This document shows positions 33,812 to 42,630 of a stretch of DNA of 64,000 nt, in pieces. The stretch is from Alphaproteobacteria bacterium (lineage in GTDB: Bacteria > Pseudomonadota > Alphaproteobacteria > Rs-D84), in contig JAFQTD010000023.1 in NCBI GenBank assembly GCA_017409215.1, positions 62,001 to 126,000 on the forward strand, read 5' to 3'. The notes under the pieces were generated by a model. It was not told the DNA's origin and searched no databases. It saw only the letters and a list, made by a program, of their open reading frames with translations. The position numbers and the translations under genes are program-made. Within the stretch, counting starts at the first letter, position 1; the number at the start of each line of letters is the position of its first letter.

Positions 33812-34965
33812 AGTCTTTCCTTTGTGTCTGATAGTTTTATTTTTTGTATATCAATATCAGCCATTGCAACGGCAAATGCATCGGTGCCATCAGGGCATTT
33901 GATGTCGGGTTCAAACCCGTTTAATTCAAAGTGCTTTATGTCAAATAATTCGGTATACACACTGGCTAATTGAATCAGAATACCAGAATGCCCCAATTTC
34001 AGTGTTTGAAAGTTGGTATATTGCATACATCCCGATGAGTTTGAGCCAACAATTTGCATTTGCGGGTGATATCGTAATTGCGCCTGCAAGTGTTCCGCCG
34101 ATGAGGCAGTTTTGTTGTTTTGTAAAATATAAATTGGACGGTCATATACCGGGCTGTAATCTTTTGGCAGTTTGAATTTTGTGTTGTCTGCCACAATTGT
34201 TGGGTCAACTGTTTTGTCTATATGGTCGCGCGACAGTTTGGAATATTGGTATAATTCTTGCGCCTGGGGTGTGGTGCGCGACCGCATACGCTTTGTGCGC
34301 GGAATGCCAACCGGCCCCATAATTTCATCGCAAATCATTGACATAATCAGCGGACTGCCACCACCATTGTCGCGCATATCTATGATTATTGCGCGTGTGT
34401 CAGCCATAACATCACGAATACGATTGCGGAACTGTTCCATGTTTTCCGAATTGTCTGGTGCAAAGCATTTTGAAAAAGCAATCACACCAACATTGTCTAT
34501 TTTATCTATCCAATATTTTTTACCATTGCCATGCGTTATGGCTAAATTTGTGCCGACATCAATTCGTGGTTTGCGTGGGTATTTTGCCAAATTATCGCCC
34601 AATTTAATCCACAGATGATTGTCCGGCATAATTTCAATTATTGGTTTTAATTGCGCAAACAATTCAGATGCGGTTATTGGGTGTGTGATTTTGTCATAGA
34701 TTCTGTTCAGTTTATTCAATATGCGCAACCGCAATAATTTCGGATAAAAAGGCCAACCGCCATATGCGTTTATGAACATCTGTGCCAATACTGCAATGTC
34801 TTGCTTTGCCTGTTCGATTGTCAGTTGTTTATCTGAGTCTGTGGTTGCACGCACATCACCCAATTCAAATGGTTTTATTGGTATAATCGATAAAAATTTC
34901 CGTTCCAGGTTTTCTAGTGTTTGCATATCTTTTATCGTTGCAATTTGAAGTTGTCTGCCAGCCAT
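33808..34965 (-). CDS. S41-family peptidase, copy 2
   Basis: 385 residues. IIDMRDNGGGSPLIMS and LQNNKTASSAEHLQAQLRYHP match the S41 core; the serine motif reads SSAE instead of SSGE. The start is uncertain: ATG 34965 overlaps the upstream gene by 34 bases but preserves similarity to copy 1 (IATIKDMQTL versus IPTISEMEEL); ATG 34926 is the alternative. Likely the product of a tandem duplication. Confidence 0.8.
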   Translation of the reverse strand: MAGRQLQIATIKDMQTLENLERKFLSIIPIKPFELGDVRATTDSDKQLTIEQAKQDIAVLAQMFINAYGGWPFYPKLLRLRILNKLNRIYDKITHPITASELFAQLKPIIEIMPDNHLWIKLGDNLAKYPRKPRIDVGTNLAITHGNGKKYWIDKIDNVGVIAFSKCFAPDNSENMEQFRNRIRDVMADTRAIIIDMRDNGGGSPLIMSMICDEIMGPVGIPRTKRMRSRTTPQAQELYQYSKLSRDHIDKTVDPTIVADNTKFKLPKDYSPVYDRPIYILQNNKTASSAEHLQAQLRYHPQMQIVGSNSSGCMQYTNFQTLKLGHSGILIQLASVYTELFDIKHFELNGFEPDIKCPDGTDAFAVAMADIDIQKIKLSDTKERL

Positions 34966-35798
34966 TCTCCGACTTTGTTAGCATCATCTGTTGGTATTTC
35001 TGCCATTTTATTTTCTTGCTGAAATTTATACGCCCGTTGTTGTTGTGGTGGTAACAATGCCAGCATGCCATCAATATCGCCATTTTGGTAAAGATTAAAG
35101 AATCTTTCCAGCTCTTGATCGTTTTGCAATTTTCTAATTGACCAGTTTTGTATCTGGCGGACACGACTTTCTGTTAATAAATAGGCATCCGCTATCGCAC
35201 GTGGGTGTATGCCTTCTGCAAAATGCCCCATTCTATATGCCTGTGTTTTTTGTACTAAGGCAGGTTTTTCTAATTCTTTTCTCATATAATCTGTAACGCC
35301 AATACCAACCCCCAGTTCCAAAAATTCAATATCACGTTTAGAAAAATTTTCATTAAGAACCCTGTCAAAATATTCTGCAAAGATTTTTGCTGCCATATCA
35401 TTTTTCTGTGCTGTTATGTGTTGGTATGCAGGTTCGCCAAATATTACACGCACCAATTTTGCACGTGGAAAGACACGTTCAATGCCAACGGCATTTTTTT
35501 CTGCTTTGCGTATGCTAATTTCTTTGCCTGCATCACGAATTTTCTTTCTGCCGTATGATGTAAATGCTCTTGCTCTATGCAGTTTATCCGCATACATTTC
35601 GTCATTTTCATTTTTGTCATAATATCTTTTAGAATGGTCATAGGCATAAATAGCCGCGTATAACGTTCCCAACATACTTTCTGGATTAGGTTGATGACCG
35701 TTCGTTTCGCAAAACTCTAATACTGCATCCAATACCGATGCAGCAATTTTCCCCTCAGCTGGGGTGGTCTTTATTTTGTCAGAATCTTTTTGTGCCAT
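34932..35798 (-). CDS. protein with a sigma-region-4-like HTH
   Basis: 288 residues, not a known family to me. A segment near residues 198-225 (IADAYLLTESRVRQIQNWSIRKLQ) looks like sigma70 region 4.2 (x-RVRQI-x-RKL). The last residues ANKVGEWLADNFKLQR match the end of the 37970-38647 product (LNKAGEWLKNNMKFER). It could be a sigma-like or DNA-binding regulator of the array; no region 2 is visible. Confidence 0.6.
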   Translation of the reverse strand: MAQKDSDKIKTTPAEGKIAASVLDAVLEFCETNGHQPNPESMLGTLYAAIYAYDHSKRYYDKNENDEMYADKLHRARAFTSYGRKKIRDAGKEISIRKAEKNAVGIERVFPRAKLVRVIFGEPAYQHITAQKNDMAAKIFAEYFDRVLNENFSKRDIEFLELGVGIGVTDYMRKELEKPALVQKTQAYRMGHFAEGIHPRAIADAYLLTESRVRQIQNWSIRKLQNDQELERFFNLYQNGDIDGMLALLPPQQQRAYKFQQENKMAEIPTDDANKVGEWLADNFKLQR

Positions 35799-35811
35799 TT
35801 GTTACCCCTTA

Positions 35812-37599
35812 TTATTCTTGTAAGAATCCACCAGACTGCATTTTCCACAGGCGGGCATATTCGCCACGTTTGCGCAACAGCGATTGGTGACTGCCTTGTT
35901 CAATTACGTGGCAATCCTTGATTACAATAATGCGGTCCATATTACGCAGGGTGGACAGGCGGTGTGCAATCGCAACCGTTGTGCGACCGGCCGCCAGTTC
36001 GTCAAATGAGCTCTGAATTGCGACCTCGGTTTCGCTGTCCAGGGCAGATGTCGCCTCGTCCAGGACCAGGATAGGTGCATCTTTCAAGAATGCACGTGCA
36101 ATGGCGATGCGCTGTCTTTGACCGCCTGATAATTTGATACCGCGTTCACCAACCAGGGAATCATATTTTTTCTCGGTTTCCATAATGAAATCATGTGCGG
36201 TGGCACGCTTTGCTGCACGGCGGATTTCCGCATCCGTTGCATTTACTTTGCCATATCCGATGTTTTCACGCAGGGTACGGTTAAACATTGTTGGGTCTTG
36301 TGGAATAAATGCGATATTTTCGCGCAATGAATCCTGGGTGTATTCTTTGATATCCTGGCCGTCAATCAGGATTTGGCCGTGCGTTGGATCCCAAAACCTC
36401 ATCAACAGGTGTACCAATGTTGTCTTGCCCGCACCCGATGGGCCAACGATACCGACACGTTCACCACATTTGATTTTCAGGTTCAGGTCCCTCAGAACCC
36501 ATTTGCGTTTGTATTTGAATGATACATTGCGGAATTCAATTGTGCCACATGTAACCTGCATATCTGGGGCATTTGGCGCATCCATAACATCGATTGGCGA
36601 TACCAATTCTTCATAGGCGCGTGCAGCTGCACCTGTTTTTTCTATAATTGTTGGAACCATATCAATTACTGCGGCAATAGTGCTAAACACGCCGATATAG
36701 ATACTTGTCGCAAGGACTGCACCTGCGATTGTTAATTCGCCTTTGGAATACAGATATACGCACAGTAATATATTTATTCCTGTTGTGATATCCCATAAAA
36801 CAGCTGGGACACCATTAAACAGTCGTTGTAAGAATCCTGTGTTAATTGTGGCCTGAACTCGTTCTGTGCGAATAGGGGCCAGGTGTTCTTCTTCCTGCTT
36901 AGAACGTGCAAACAGTTTTACCAGCGAGTAGTTTGACACACTGTCCAGAACCTTGCCCTGTAATTTGCTGATAACTGTTGCGCGGTGCTTGGTTGCATCT
37001 TTCAGTTTCTTTGACAACCGCCATGAGTAAAGAACTCTAAATACTATGATTGCAAAAAACATGTATGCAACATATCTGTTTACTGAAAACAGCAATGTTG
37101 CATTAACAACAATTGTCGCCAAACGACAAAAGGCATCTATCAGTGTTCCCAATACGTCAAACCCGGTGGATATTTGGCCCATTTGGCTGCTTGTCTGTCC
37201 GGCCATACGACCTGTCCAAAATGACATAGATTGTCTATGGACATAGGCTGTCAGAACCTCTGATATTTGACGATATGCTCTGGGAACCCAATGTGTGCCA
37301 AGCCAGCTCCTGATTTGCCCCAGAACTGTCATAGTAAGGTTTAATCCGATTATCATCAATACGGTCGGCAATGCATGTTCCATCAATGTCATGCCGGCCG
37401 GTACCGGTGTTTCGAATATTGCCACTGTCCAGCTTTGAATAAGTGGCTGTAATACGCGGTCAAATGCGACAATAAATGATAAGATTGCACCCGCCAGAAT
37501 CATCCAGCCATTACCATGAATTGCATGTTTAAAATAAAATCCCCACAGGGTTTTGGGCAGGGTGGTTGTTTTGTTGGCTGTTTGTTTTTGTTTGGTCAT
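35812..37599 (-). CDS. ABC exporter, MsbA/half-transporter type
   Basis: 595 residues: an N-terminal six-helix membrane domain (about residues 20-330) fused to a nucleotide-binding domain with Walker A GPSGAGKTT (about 389), Q-loop FIPQDP, signature LSGGQRQRIA (about 492), and Walker B ILVLDEATS. It exports lipid, peptide or drug across the inner membrane as a dimer. First gene of the array, with a long leader. The peptidase-rich genes downstream make peptide export possible, but this is inference. Confidence 0.9.
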   Translation of the reverse strand: MTKQKQTANKTTTLPKTLWGFYFKHAIHGNGWMILAGAILSFIVAFDRVLQPLIQSWTVAIFETPVPAGMTLMEHALPTVLMIIGLNLTMTVLGQIRSWLGTHWVPRAYRQISEVLTAYVHRQSMSFWTGRMAGQTSSQMGQISTGFDVLGTLIDAFCRLATIVVNATLLFSVNRYVAYMFFAIIVFRVLYSWRLSKKLKDATKHRATVISKLQGKVLDSVSNYSLVKLFARSKQEEEHLAPIRTERVQATINTGFLQRLFNGVPAVLWDITTGINILLCVYLYSKGELTIAGAVLATSIYIGVFSTIAAVIDMVPTIIEKTGAAARAYEELVSPIDVMDAPNAPDMQVTCGTIEFRNVSFKYKRKWVLRDLNLKIKCGERVGIVGPSGAGKTTLVHLLMRFWDPTHGQILIDGQDIKEYTQDSLRENIAFIPQDPTMFNRTLRENIGYGKVNATDAEIRRAAKRATAHDFIMETEKKYDSLVGERGIKLSGGQRQRIAIARAFLKDAPILVLDEATSALDSETEVAIQSSFDELAAGRTTVAIAHRLSTLRNMDRIIVIKDCHVIEQGSHQSLLRKRGEYARLWKMQSGGFLQE

Positions 37600-37638
37600 G
37601 CTGCTCTCCGTCTAAATCCACACAGGCATAATTTAGGT

Positions 37639-37709
37639 GGTTGGAGGTTTACAACTATTGTTTTCGGAAAATAGCGGGTTTATTCAGTATATTCACCGCC
37701 CTCCAACCA
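37639..37709 (-). promoter_or_regulatory. inverted repeat in the ABC exporter leader
   Basis: GGTTGGAGG (37639-37647) and CCTCCAACC (37701-37709) could pair in the leader RNA of the ABC transporter gene, closing a ~53-base loop. Function unknown; a regulatory RNA fold is possible. A TATAATTAT -10-like element lies near 37790-37800 on the minus strand. Confidence 0.35.
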
Positions 37710-37919
37710 AGGGGTTAGAGGTGTTTACTGTCCCCACGGACACCGAAAACAAATGGGTTGTAACGCCCAGCACAGTCGCCTGTGTCGGCGATAATTATAT
37801 CATAAAATAGGGCTAAAAACAAATGATATGTGAATAAAAACCATATCTTCTGGGTAGATTTGCTGGGAATAAGAGGGTTGATTTTTGTGCATGTTGTTGC
37901 ACACGACATTAGAAGATAG

Positions 37920-37966
37920 TTTCAGACAGTTGATTTGGTCCGCCTACATCACACATCGCCTCACAG
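37920..37966 (+). repeat. composite repeat c: TTTCAGACAG plus CATCACAC
   Basis: TTTCAGACAGTTGATTTGG, then CATCACACATCGCCTCACAG, abutting the stop of the minus-strand gene at 37970. Confidence 0.78.
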
Positions 37967-37969
37967 TTT

Positions 37970-38647
37970 TTACCGTTCGAATTTCATATTGTTTTTCAGC
38001 CATTCCCCAGCCTTGTTTAACTCATCAAGTGGCATATTTGATGTTTTATACTCTTGTTGAAATAATTCCTTGCGCAGTTTTTCTGGCATTGCGTCCAGCA
38101 TTGCTTGCTGGTCTCCTCTTATATATGCGTCGACAACTGCCTGCAAAGCATGTCCGTGTTCTTGCAACAAACTAATAAAAGCTCTCGGTAATAAGTCAGA
38201 CCCGATATACCCCCCGTCTTTATACCCATGTTTTTGTGCAATTGCATGCGGATGCAAACCGTTTGGTGCCATGCGACAAATTAGTCTGTTTCGAATTGAG
38301 TTTACAGGTTTGTGTTGAAATGCTTTATATTTGCTAAGCTCGTTGTCTGTTATGTCTGCACCTATATAGTCCAGAATCATGTCTTTTGCAGGTTTGAATT
38401 TTTTTTCCTCTGGTTGATATGAATCAAAAATATAATCAACAAATTTAGCCAGTAACTTTGTTAGTTTTGGATTGTTATACGACATGATAACTTGTTCATA
38501 AATTTCCGGCTTAAAATAGCCAGATGCGGAATATATCAGTCCAACTTTTGGAAATATTTTTTTAGTTTTGTTAAGTTTGTCCGCGAAATCCTTCAAGGAT
38601 ATGATATTTTCCGTGCCTATTGAAAGCTTATTTTTTTTATCGTTCAT
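37970..38647 (-). CDS. unknown protein, cassette-like, related to the 34932 product at its C-terminus
   Basis: 225 residues, not recognised. Its C-terminal part (ADAYIRGDQQAMLDAMPEKLRKELFQQEY...LNKAGEWLKNN) parallels the 34932-35798 product (FNLYQNGDIDGMLALLPPQQQRAYKFQQEN...ANKVGEWLADN), and a central LHPHAIAQKHGY matches its IHPRAIADAYL. It is bounded by GCATCACAC-type repeats on both sides. Confidence 0.62.
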   Translation of the reverse strand: MNDKKNKLSIGTENIISLKDFADKLNKTKKIFPKVGLIYSASGYFKPEIYEQVIMSYNNPKLTKLLAKFVDYIFDSYQPEEKKFKPAKDMILDYIGADITDNELSKYKAFQHKPVNSIRNRLICRMAPNGLHPHAIAQKHGYKDGGYIGSDLLPRAFISLLQEHGHALQAVVDAYIRGDQQAMLDAMPEKLRKELFQQEYKTSNMPLDELNKAGEWLKNNMKFER

Positions 38648-38698
38648 ATTTAATGCTCCTATGTATATCCATGCACTAATTTTTTTATTTTATGTAAC

Positions 38699-38858
38699 TA
38701 TACCACACCGCATCACACATTGCATCACAGTTTTTTGTGGTCGTGGGGCAAAAAAAGGCCAAATGCCTGGGGTGGGTTCATAAACCTTCTAAAAGCGGGG
38801 TAAGAAAAATGGCAAAGATAACAGACTTTTTTAAAAATTCACATGAAAACGCATTTGA
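38699..38858. repeat. direct repeat flanking a 3.9-kb segment, left copy
   Basis: Matches 42631-42795 with only a few changes, through the MAKITDFFKNSHENAF coding start. After 38858 the two copies diverge abruptly. Confidence 0.85.
38710..38736 (+). repeat. GCATCACAC repeat d
   Basis: GCATCACACATTGCATCACAG followed by T6, just upstream of the minus-strand gene 37970-38647. Confidence 0.75.
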
Positions 38859-39091
38859 ACACTATTATGATTTATACGATATTGTGTCTGTGCATAATGA
38901 AAATCGCATAAACCCTTTGGCGATATCAAATATTATCACTTTCATGACTGATAAATTTGGTTTTGTGAACCGGGAAGACGAAAGAAGTTTAACAGCACGA
39001 ACAAAACATTAAGATTTCAAAAGAAGAGCTGCACGATAAATTATTACCTTTCTTTGATAATGCATTGTGTCAAAACGAAACAAATAAATGA
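38809..39091 (+). pseudogene. chimeric and frameshifted remnant (wHTH gene start joined to unknown sequence)
   Basis: It begins like the intact 42747 gene (first 16 residues identical) and then continues with unrelated sequence (EHYYDLYDIVSVHNENRINPL...) to a stop at 39012. In another frame the protein-like stretch HEQNIKISKEELHDKLLPFFDNAL continues to 39091, so a frameshift near 38995 is likely. No function. Confidence 0.6.
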
Positions 39092-39249
39092 TGGAAGAGT
39101 AAAAACTCTGTGAAAATACTTGATAAACATGAATAAATGTATTAGCATAGCGACATACAGAAATTATCAAAATTAAACCAAACTTTTTTCTTAACGGTGC
39201 TAGATTTTGATGTTTTTGAATTACACACGCAAAGGAAAAAGTTGTTTAT
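39092..39249. other. short gene-free stretch
   Basis: I see no gene. The last bases AAAGGAAAAAG form the ribosome site region of the next gene. Confidence 0.4.
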
Positions 39250-39663
39250 ATGGTATACGGGATGATTCTTCTTGAACATACAAAATGGAAACCAATAGAA
39301 CAACGTGTTGGAATACAAGCCTTTGCAAAGAAAATTGGGTTAAAAATTGATAAAATTCTGTCATATACGGAAAAACCTGATTTTTCTGGTATCAAAAATA
39401 ACGATACAATTATTTTTTATGACTGGAACTGTATTTGTAATTCCAGAAAAGATATCAGTAAATATGTTGAACAGTTTGTAAAAAATCATATTGAAGACAA
39501 GAAAATCCAAATAATCTCTTTGTGGGGACTGATACCAGTGATGAAAATTGTTCATAAGTTGAAACTGATGGAAGAAAAAAAGTGGAAGTTCGCAATACTC
39601 TCAAAAATGTTTTGGTTGTTTGGTTTCGTACCTCTTTTCCTGACAAAACGCGACTGTGAGTAA
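39250..39663 (+). CDS. resolvase-like-fold protein, no catalytic serine seen
   Basis: 137 residues. The layout MVYGMILLEHTKW...GIQAFAKKIGLKIDKILSY...PDFSGIKNNDTIIFYDWNCICNSRKDISKYVEQF recalls the N-terminal domain of serine recombinases (identity of the 'gDt' strand and R-S turn), but the Y-x-RVS catalytic segment is absent. The C-terminal end (GFVPLFLTKRDCE) looks altered. It may be a regulator or decayed recombinase. It slightly precedes the glycosyltransferase gene. Confidence 0.45.
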   Translation: MVYGMILLEHTKWKPIEQRVGIQAFAKKIGLKIDKILSYTEKPDFSGIKNNDTIIFYDWNCICNSRKDISKYVEQFVKNHIEDKKIQIISLWGLIPVMKIVHKLKLMEEKKWKFAILSKMFWLFGFVPLFLTKRDCE

Positions 39664-39682
39664 TATAACAAGGGAGCAAAGC

Positions 39683-40873
39683 ATGACACGTAATAACCAA
39701 ATCAAAGTTGCCATCTGCATTCCAAATATGATTATCGGTGGTGTGGAAACTGTATTTGTGAATACAATGAACGAATTGATAAAGAATCCAGAACTGGATA
39801 TTCATATTATTACACACGCGAAAGTTCAAGAACCATTGTATGTTGACTGGTTTAACTCTCATTCAAATATACCAGTTTTTGTTTATTTCCCATTGGCAAA
39901 TTGGTTCGAGGATTTAGCACCAAAGTGTCATGGAATACTGAAACTAGTTCGCAGAATAACATACAGTTTATATAAAAGATATCGCCGTTTTATATGGCGT
40001 AATAAATTTAAAAATATGGATATTCTCATAGATTATAAAAATGGTGAGTTTTATAGAGAATTAAGTTATGTCAACAAACCAAAAGTCACATGGTTTCATA
40101 GTGCATTATGCTATTTTGAACGAGATATAAATCTTCTAAAAAAAATACCAAGATACACTAAAATAGTATGTCTTACAGAAGATTTTAAGAAAAGATTTAA
40201 TATTAAATATCCAGAATACAAAGACAAACTAGTTCATATATACAATCCAATAAATATACAATATATTCAACAATTATCAAAACAAGGAAAGTCACCACGT
40301 GGTAAATATTTTTGCCATGTATCAAGACTTGATAAGGGCAAAGATATAAAGACCCTATTAGATGCTTTTGATTTATTTTATAACTCTCACAAAGATGTTA
40401 AATTATACATTATAGGGGATGGATGTCATGCAAACATACACAAAACTTATGCACGTTCATTAAAATCCAGTGAGAACATCATTTTTACTGGAACCCAGTA
40501 TAACCCTTATGTGTTCATGAAAGGTGCACTTGCAAATATATTATCAACCGAATTTGAGGGTTTGCCAACTGTAGTTTTAGAATCAGTGGCACTTGAAGTC
40601 CCATGTATATCTGCAGATTGTGAAAGCGGCCCAAAAGAAATTTTTTTAAATGGCAAAGCTGGCCTGTTATTTGAAATAGGCAATTCAAAACAATTATGTG
40701 AACACATGTTAAATGTGTATTCTGAAAACATAGACAAAGAAGATATGATAAAAAACATGAAAAAATCTATATCCAGATTTACCCCTTCTGTAATAGCACA
40801 ACAAATATACGAAATGATTCAAAATCTTGTGAAGGAAAACGAAAAAAAGCAAGATATATCAAAGAAGTATTAA
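39683..40873 (+). CDS. glycosyltransferase family 4
   Basis: 396 residues from ATG 39683 (GGGAGCAAAGC upstream); a GTG at 39656 is less likely. GT-B fold: GGVETVFVNTMNEL near the N-terminus, YFCHVSRLDKGKDIKTLLDAF, LYIIGDGC, and the donor-site EGLPTVVLESVALEVPCISADCESGPKEI. It transfers a sugar from a nucleotide donor, probably to a cell-surface glycan. Its last ~20 codons overlap, in another frame, the start of the integrase remnant, so its 3' end may have been created by recombination. Confidence 0.87.
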   Translation: MTRNNQIKVAICIPNMIIGGVETVFVNTMNELIKNPELDIHIITHAKVQEPLYVDWFNSHSNIPVFVYFPLANWFEDLAPKCHGILKLVRRITYSLYKRYRRFIWRNKFKNMDILIDYKNGEFYRELSYVNKPKVTWFHSALCYFERDINLLKKIPRYTKIVCLTEDFKKRFNIKYPEYKDKLVHIYNPINIQYIQQLSKQGKSPRGKYFCHVSRLDKGKDIKTLLDAFDLFYNSHKDVKLYIIGDGCHANIHKTYARSLKSSENIIFTGTQYNPYVFMKGALANILSTEFEGLPTVVLESVALEVPCISADCESGPKEIFLNGKAGLLFEIGNSKQLCEHMLNVYSENIDKEDMIKNMKKSISRFTPSVIAQQIYEMIQNLVKENEKKQDISKKY

Positions 40874-41516
40874 AATGCGGTTCTGACTTATACCCACAAT
40901 ACTTTAACCCAAAGCACAATCATTTTAAAAAGAACCCCGATGAATTCTTTGTATGTATGATTGCAATGTTTACAGGTTCACGACTAAATGCTGCTATAAC
41001 CTTACAATTTGATAACATTATTATAAAAGACGGTATAAAATGTATTAATTTTATAGAAAACCACCCTATGAAACGCTTAAAAACCGAAGCTTCTGAAAGA
41101 ATTATACCAATAGCACCACAATTACTAGAACTTGGCTTTTTGGAATATGTAAAACGCAAGAAAAAACAATATGATGCAAAAAGGTACGGACTTTATATTC
41201 CCACATTGTATAACAGCCAATGGTACATATAATAATAAGTTTAAGTAGCTTTGTCGCGAAAATTGGAATCCAACAACCCGACAATGGCAAATATGATTTT
41301 CACTCGTTTAGAAAAAATGCCAGTATCGGAATGCAAGACATCGGAATACCGACATCGTATATTAATCAAATTATCGGTTGGGAAGGCAGAACAACAATGG
41401 AAGCGTCATATTCCAACCACGCATTGCAGCAAATACACACTCAGGTAAAGCGTTTTTCATATCCGTATCTGCAACCACACTTTGATAAATGGAAACAAAT
41501 AATGTCCAAAAAATGA
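40826..41516 (+). pseudogene. phage-type tyrosine recombinase, truncated and frameshifted
   Basis: One frame reads GKRKKARYIKEVLKCGSDLYPQYF...MFTGSRLNAAITLQFDNI (first catalytic Arg) and stops near 41232; the next, from about 41220, gives KYDFHSFRKNASIGMQ (HxxR) and TTMEASYSNHAL (catalytic Tyr). The N-terminal arm- and core-binding domains are missing. It is clearly non-functional. A 17-base tRNA-Thr 3' match lies 260 bases downstream, probably its former attachment site. Confidence 0.85.
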
Positions 41517-41596
41517 GTATTTACTAGCGATATATTCAAATATATCGCTAATTTTTATTTGAAAACTAGCGATAACTGCACCAGATATTACCTATT

Positions 41597-41622
41597 GCAT
41601 CACACTTTGCATCACAGTTTTT
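41597..41622 (+). repeat. GCATCACAC repeat e1
   Basis: GCATCACACTTTGCATCACAG followed by T6, 80 bases after the integrase remnant. Confidence 0.75.
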
Positions 41623-41747
41623 TGTGGTTTGGGGGCATGGGGCAGGATTGGTTTGGAATTGCACGCCCCGAATAAAATAAAAAACATCCGCCCCGCATGG
41701 GGGTGCGCCCAATCCAAAAATCAAAAGAGCAGGGAACCCCAACGAAA

Positions 41748-41772
41748 AAAACGCACCGTTTGGTGCGTTTTG
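41748..41772 (+). terminator. hairpin ACGCACC-GTTT-GGTGCGT
   Basis: A terminator-like hairpin followed by TTT, twin of 28391-28412. The surrounding 41623-41830 holds no gene that I can support. Confidence 0.5.
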
Positions 41773-41775
41773 AAA

Positions 41776-41792
41776 CTGGTGCCGGTTGTCGG
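41776..41792 (-). other. tRNA-Thr 3'-end fragment (attachment-site scar)
   Basis: 17 bases identical to 56505-56521, i.e. part of the T-arm, acceptor stem and CCA of the tRNA-Thr gene. Sequence beyond it is unrelated. Its position beside the broken integrase supports an att-site origin. Confidence 0.65.
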
Positions 41793-41830
41793 GATGCCAA
41801 GTCCAGTAAAAAGTCCCAGATTTCCAATAG

Positions 41831-41887
41831 TTTCAGACAGTTGATTTATCAGCCTGCATCACACGTCGCCTCACATAGCATTTTAAC
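41831..41887 (+). repeat. composite repeat e2: TTTCAGACAG plus GCATCACAC
   Basis: TTTCAGACAGTTGATTTAT, then GCATCACACGTCGCCTCACA (41856-41875) and TAGCATTTTAACAA, ending 4 bases before the stop of the minus-strand gene. Confidence 0.78.
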
Positions 41888-41890
41888 AAT

Positions 41891-42604
41891 TTATTCGTGT
41901 GTTTCTTGGCTTTTAGAAAAAGAAAACATATCTCGCAAATTGATGTCGCTCAGTTTTTGTTTTATTCGTTTTATTCCAGTTTCCCATGATGACGGTTGTT
42001 TTTGTGGATTTTTATATGCCTGGGCTAATTTTTCCGGACTGTCAATCTGGGCGTGTTCAATAGGGGTTAGGATTGCTGTGATTTCATAATCTTTGCGACC
42101 ATCTTTGCGGTTATATGTAATGTGTTCGCCAATATCGCATCTGCCTGCTATTTTTGCCTTGTCATAGGTGTCACGACCGGCCCCTGGGTCAATCAGTTGT
42201 TGTGAGCCATCTGGAAATTTTACAGCAATGATCTGATGGCCATTTGGAAAAGGCCTGTCTTTTTCGGCGGTATCAACCATAGCCACAACATTAACATCTA
42301 ATCCCTCTTGGGCGGCAAAATACGCAAACAAATCTGCACGACCAGAACACCCCACAACCTGTGATGGTATTTTTAATTTAATGATATCGTCAGCGCTAAA
42401 TGAAAACATATTTATATCTTTTTTACCTGGTTTGTCGCGGTAGTTGTCTAGCCACCAATTGCGCAAACCAAAACGGTCAGTTTTATAATGCTCTGGTGCC
42501 TTTTCATCAAAAGTCTCCTGTGCTTTTTTATCTGCTGGTTCAAAATGTTTATGCACTTTAGTTAATACTGTATTGATTTTTTCAATAATCGTTTTCTGGT
42601 CCAT
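41891..42604 (-). CDS. transglutaminase-like protein, cassette-like
   Basis: 237 residues from ATG 42604 (AAAGGAATTTATT upstream); upstream codons fall in the repeat. VVGCSGRADLFAYFAAQEGLDVN (Cys near 99), NGHQIIAVKFPDGSQQLIDPGAG (His near 134, Asp near 149) follow the transglutaminase-like Cys-His-Asp order. It is related in layout to 30142-30714. It is bounded on both sides by GCATCACAC repeats. Confidence 0.65.
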   Translation of the reverse strand: MDQKTIIEKINTVLTKVHKHFEPADKKAQETFDEKAPEHYKTDRFGLRNWWLDNYRDKPGKKDINMFSFSADDIIKLKIPSQVVGCSGRADLFAYFAAQEGLDVNVVAMVDTAEKDRPFPNGHQIIAVKFPDGSQQLIDPGAGRDTYDKAKIAGRCDIGEHITYNRKDGRKDYEITAILTPIEHAQIDSPEKLAQAYKNPQKQPSSWETGIKRIKQKLSDINLRDMFSFSKSQETHE

Positions 42605-42630
42605 AATAAATTCCTTTATTTCCCACAAAT

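Noticed and set aside
41629-42089. Plus-strand ORFs of 71 and 130 codons across the repeats
   Set aside because: They run through the terminator hairpin, the tRNA-Thr scar and the antisense of the transglutaminase-like gene; composition is not protein-like.
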